DNA of 9,317 bases from Aeriscardovia sp040773385 (GTDB lineage Bacteria > Actinomycetota > Actinomycetes > Actinomycetales > Bifidobacteriaceae), in the NCBI GenBank assembly GCA_040773385.1, contig JAXGWH010000047.1, forward strand, positions 1-9,317, written 5' to 3'. Positions 6,872 to 9,317 of the stretch are shown in pieces. Below the pieces are notes generated by a model. The model saw nothing but the letters and a program-made list of their open reading frames with translations, had not been told where the DNA came from and ran no database searches. Every line of letters starts with the position of its first letter. Positions within the stretch are counted from its first letter, which is position 1. The translations under genes and the position numbers were made by a program.

Positions 6872-8314
6872 ATGGCGGATCTTATTGACGCGGTGCGGCA
6901 GAACCTGCACCCCTTCGGGCCGGACCACCCGTTCGCCACGGCGGACGCGATGGTCCTCTCCCAGCTCGTCTACCTGAACATGCCCGATTCCGTGCCAAGG
7001 CTCGGGCAGGCCGGACGCACAATCCATGCGGATGGCACAGCGGTCCCCACAACAGATGGCATCACCGATAATGCCGAAAACGGGACAGCAGCACGGACGG
7101 CCGTCCCGCTCTCCGCCCTGCTGCGACGGGAAGACTATCCGGCGATGGTCGGCACGATGAACCGCGCCGACCGCGTGACCGAGCTGATCCGTGTGTGCGG
7201 GGAGAGCCCGCGCTACCGCGACATCCTCGTGACGAATGTGGCCGAGCCGTCCGGGCCGCATGACGACGACCGTTTCGCCGCCATGACGTTCCTCGTGCCG
7301 GACGGACAGGGCGGCTGCCGCCTCGTCGTCGCCTACCGCGGCACGGACAGCACGCTCGCCGGCTGGTATGAGGATTTCCGGCTGCTCTTCCTCACCCCGC
7401 CGCTTCCCAGCCAGTCCCGCGCGGCGCGTTATCTGGCACGGGTCACCGCCACGGGATCCCTCCCGGTCATCCTCACCGGGCATTCGTGGGGTGGCAACCT
7501 TGCCGAATATGCCGCGGCGAGCGCCGATCCGGGCCTGCAGAGCCGGATCGTCGCGGTCTGGTCGCAGGACGCGCCGGGCTTCACCGCCGATTTCATCGCC
7601 TCACCCGGCTTCCGGCGCATCGCGCCCCGCCTGCATCGCACCGTGCCCACCGATTCGCTCGTGGGCATGCTCTTCGACGCCGGCGTGGAGGAGACGGTCG
7701 TCGCCTCGTCCGCTCATGGCATCGCCCAGCATTTCCTCACCACCTGGCAATTCGCACCGGTCTCGGTGAAGAAGCCGGACGTGGGTACGCCAGATGTGGA
7801 CAAGCCCGGCAGGAAGAGTCCGGATATGAACAGGCCCGGTCTCAAGAAAACCGGAACCGGTCCCGCGCCTGATACCGGTGATTCTGAGGAGCTGCGTCTT
7901 GTGACCGCACCTGCCGTCTCGCGCCCGTCCGCCGTGTTCGGCACGGTCATCGACCAGTGGCGCACCTCGGTGGACACCCCCACGCGCCGCCGTCTCATCG
8001 ATGACCTGTTCGTGGTCCTGCGCGCCACCGGGCATGACAATTTCAGTGATATGGCGGCCGACTGGCCTGATTCCCTGCGGCGTGCCGGGGCCGAGTTCAG
8101 AAAGCTCGAGCCGTCAGAGCAGGCGATGATCCGCGAGGTCCTGCGGGCGCTGTGGGGCGTGCTCACCTCGCTGCCCCGCCCGGAAGCAGGCGCGCCAGGC
8201 CCGTCGCAGCCAAGCCCGTCGCAGCCAAATCCACCCCGGCCTGGTTCCAACCGGCCTGGTTCCGGTCGTCCCGGCTCACAGCCCCAGCCGGACGGACCCG
8301 TCGCCGAACTTTGA
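6872..8314 (+). CDS. DUF2974/Mbeg1-like alpha/beta hydrolase with PD-rich insert and proline-rich tail
   Basis: A 480-residue intact paralogue of the preceding gene. Visible family features are YRGTDSTLAGWYEDF (155-169), the elbow GHSWGGNLAEYAA (203-215, nucleophile Ser205), WSQDAPGF (230-237, Asp233) and VPTDSLVGMLFD followed by SSAHGIAQHFLTTW (279-292, His287 the likely triad His, His282 less likely). This signature (RGTD, GW.ED, GHS.GGNLA, D.PGF, G.AQH...W) is that of DUF2974, whose members are predicted lipases or esterases without an assigned substrate. Compared with its neighbour it has an extra low-complexity segment at 46-77, a Lys/Pro/Asp-rich insert at about 297-340 just after the catalytic core, and a Pro/Ser/Gln/Arg tail (436-480) built from short repeats. 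No signal peptide or membrane helix is visible, so it is probably cytoplasmic. Its start is fixed by the TGATG overlap and by the N-terminal match to the paralogue. The 3' end overlaps the convergent dinB gene by 39 bases. Confidence 0.88.
   Translation: MADLIDAVRQNLHPFGPDHPFATADAMVLSQLVYLNMPDSVPRLGQAGRTIHADGTAVPTTDGITDNAENGTAARTAVPLSALLRREDYPAMVGTMNRADRVTELIRVCGESPRYRDILVTNVAEPSGPHDDDRFAAMTFLVPDGQGGCRLVVAYRGTDSTLAGWYEDFRLLFLTPPLPSQSRAARYLARVTATGSLPVILTGHSWGGNLAEYAAASADPGLQSRIVAVWSQDAPGFTADFIASPGFRRIAPRLHRTVPTDSLVGMLFDAGVEETVVASSAHGIAQHFLTTWQFAPVSVKKPDVGTPDVDKPGRKSPDMNRPGLKKTGTGPAPDTGDSEELRLVTAPAVSRPSAVFGTVIDQWRTSVDTPTRRRLIDDLFVVLRATGHDNFSDMAADWPDSLRRAGAEFRKLEPSEQAMIREVLRALWGVLTSLPRPEAGAPGPSQPSPSQPNPPRPGSNRPGSGRPGSQPQPDGPVAEL
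8199..8263. repeat. Two sets of 15-base direct repeats in the hydrolase tail
   Basis: GCCCGTCGCAGCCAA occurs at 8199-8213 and again, directly adjacent, at 8214-8228. CCGGCCTGGTTCC occurs at 8236-8248 and 8251-8263, also a 15-base period. They encode PSPSQ-type and RPGSN/RPGSG/RPGSQ pentapeptides, so the period keeps the frame. This points to tail growth by local duplication. Confidence 0.85.
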
Positions 8315-9317
8315 GCGCACCGAGTCGAGCGCCCGCTCGGCGGCGGCGCCCCGTTCGCGTTTCCTCATGCCGGTAAGGCTTGCGGCCTGCCCGCTGGCAG
8401 GATCATCGTCCCTGCCCGTGTCGAACAGGCTGGGCTGCACCGAGGTGCGCCCGGCCTGCGAGAGCGCCGAGGCCCCCACGCCCACCAGCCGGACGGCGAA
8501 GGGCAGATCGGCCTGCGAGGAGGCGGCGGTCACGTCCTGCGCCCCCGCGCCGCTTTCCTGCTCCACCTCCTGTGTGCTGCCCTGACGCGAGGCGAGATAG
8601 GCGTCGAACAGCGAGCGGGCGACCGGGGCGATCACCCGCGCCTGGTCGGTGGGCATCTCGAGCGTCTTCGAGCGGGTCACGTAGCGCAGGTCGTCAAAGC
8701 GCAGTTTGAGGCCCACCGTCCGGCACAGCAGACCCTTGGCGCGCAACGTCGCCGCCACCTCGTCCGCCTCGGCGTCGATTTTACGCTCCACCTGCTCCTG
8801 GCGGGTGAGGTCGTCCGGATAGGTGCGCTCCACGCTCACCGACTTCTCCGCACGGCGGGTGACGACCTCGTCCGAGCCGTTGCCCCGCGCCGCCTCGTAG
8901 AGCCAGTCGGCCGCCGCCCGCGACCTGAGGGCGCTGGTGAGCTGGTCGTGCGTGAGCGGCAGTACGTCGACCACGGTGGTGATCCCCCACTGCCGCAGCC
9001 GTTCGGCGGTGGCCGGGCCGACCCCGTTGAGCGCGGCGATGGGCAGCAGTCCCACAAAATCGGCGTTGTGCGCCCGGGGCACGAGCAGCAGCCCGTCCGG
9101 CTTGGCGTTGGTGGAGGCGAGTTTGGCGATGAGCTTGTTCGAGGCGACGCCCACCGAGCAGGTGATATGGAACCTTTTGGCGACCTCCGCGCGGATCCAG
9201 CGCCCGATGCGCACCGGCGAGCCCCAGCGCAGCAGCGCCCCGGAGACGTCCACATAGGCCTCGTCCACGCTCACCTGCTCGATGCGGTCGGTGACGGAGG
9301 CGACGATCCCGCCGAAG
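8276..9317 (-). CDS. dinB: DNA polymerase IV (Y-family, DinB), 5' end outside window
   Basis: An error-prone Y-family polymerase for translesion synthesis past damaged bases. The window holds 346 residues and the stop (TGA at 8278-8276); the frame is open to the right edge, so the first 90 or so residues (start and first catalytic Asp) are missing. A GTG at 9274 lies inside the catalytic block and is not the start: the reading continues upstream as FGGIVASVTDRIEQ. Counting from the visible Phe, the motif IEQVSVDEAYVDVSG (12-26) carries the catalytic Asp/Glu pair. SVGVASNKLIAKLAS (54-68) with AKPDGLLLVP follows, then the helix-hairpin-helix GVGPATAERLRQWGI (98-112). The little-finger signature is FAVRLVGVGASALSQ (273-287). 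QPSLFD (294-299; DNA 8423-8437 for QPSLF) matches the sliding-clamp binding motif, and the tail RKRERGAAAERALDSVRSKFGDG is usual for the family. A Gln/Ser/Ala-rich segment (about 244-268) is inserted within the little-finger domain. No SOS box is visible because the promoter is outside. Confidence 0.95.
   Translation of the reverse strand, partial: FGGIVASVTDRIEQVSVDEAYVDVSGALLRWGSPVRIGRWIRAEVAKRFHITCSVGVASNKLIAKLASTNAKPDGLLLVPRAHNADFVGLLPIAALNGVGPATAERLRQWGITTVVDVLPLTHDQLTSALRSRAAADWLYEAARGNGSDEVVTRRAEKSVSVERTYPDDLTRQEQVERKIDAEADEVAATLRAKGLLCRTVGLKLRFDDLRYVTRSKTLEMPTDQARVIAPVARSLFDAYLASRQGSTQEVEQESGAGAQDVTAASSQADLPFAVRLVGVGASALSQAGRTSVQPSLFDTGRDDDPASGQAASLTGMRKRERGAAAERALDSVRSKFGDGSVRLGL

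Larger units (their letters stand above)
5642..6872 (+). pseudogene. DUF2974/Mbeg1-like alpha/beta hydrolase, split by a one-base frameshift
   Basis: This gene encodes a putative lipase-like serine hydrolase of unknown substrate. Frame 5642 opens with MATLIDYVRG, LGTADSLVLAQLSYL and VPRLLLP, all matching the downstream paralogue, then hits a stop at 5993-5995 after 117 codons. The rest of the domain lies in the next frame, from about VRLGDLSKAEW (5877) to the TGA at 6870-6872. Deleting one C from the six-C run at 5871-5876 joins the two parts into a 409-residue protein. In that numbering it holds FRGTDGTFAGWHEDY (152-166), the nucleophile elbow GHSMGGNLA (Ser202), YEHDSPGF (Asp230) and SSAHGIAQHHMTTW (His284 the likely triad His). 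No signal peptide or membrane segment is seen, so it is probably cytoplasmic. The stop overlaps the next gene's ATG as TGATG, so the pair is an operon. The split could be a real mutation, slippage-based phase variation or an assembly error. An internal ATG at 5919 could still yield a 317-residue product containing the hydrolase core. Confidence 0.8.

Noticed and set aside
9272..9274. GTG at 9274 as the start of dinB
   Set aside because: It lies inside the conserved EQVSVDEAY catalytic block, and the frame continues open to the window edge with family-like sequence upstream.
673..9317. The whole window as a new defence island
   Set aside because: The flanking genes are standard repair functions and the middle pair belongs to a known, though uncharacterised, hydrolase family. 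There is no integrase, toxin, nucleotide-sensing or CRISPR-like component to support the idea.

Overview
The window comes from a high-GC Gram-positive bacterium, most likely an actinomycete (Actinomycetota). The evidence is GC-rich third positions in every gene, an AdnA/AdnB-type motor-nuclease pair (typical of actinobacteria) and a DinB of actinobacterial form. Bifidobacteriaceae is a reasonable guess, but nothing here fixes the genus. Four protein genes and one broken gene fill almost the whole window. No RNA gene, insertion sequence, CRISPR array or phage gene was seen.

Layout. (1) Bases 1-5520, minus strand: a two-gene operon for double-strand-break processing. The upstream gene (673-5520) encodes a 1615-residue AdnA-like protein with a degenerate UvrD-type motor and an apparently intact C-terminal RecB-type nuclease. 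Its stop overlaps by one base (TGATG) the start of a second UvrD-family helicase gene, AdnB-like with a normal Walker A, which runs off the left edge. (2) Bases 5521-5641: a 121-base divergent intergenic region with a DnaA-box-like 9-mer and an imperfect dyad. (3) Bases 5642-8314, plus strand: two tandem paralogues of the DUF2974/Mbeg1-like alpha/beta-hydrolase family, again overlapping as TGATG. The first is split by a one-base frameshift at a run of six C; removing one C restores a 409-residue protein. The second is intact (480 residues) and carries a PD-rich insert and a proline-rich tail. (4) Bases 8276-9317, minus strand: the C-terminal three quarters or so of DNA polymerase IV (DinB), convergent with the second hydrolase gene and overlapping its 3' end by 39 bases.

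Together, two DNA-repair loci (break resection and translesion synthesis) flank a small hydrolase operon of unknown physiological role. The best leads are the AdnA-like subunit, whose motor motifs have decayed while its nuclease residues survive, and the frameshifted hydrolase with its possible C-tract slippage switch. There is no clear sign of a wholly new multi-gene system.
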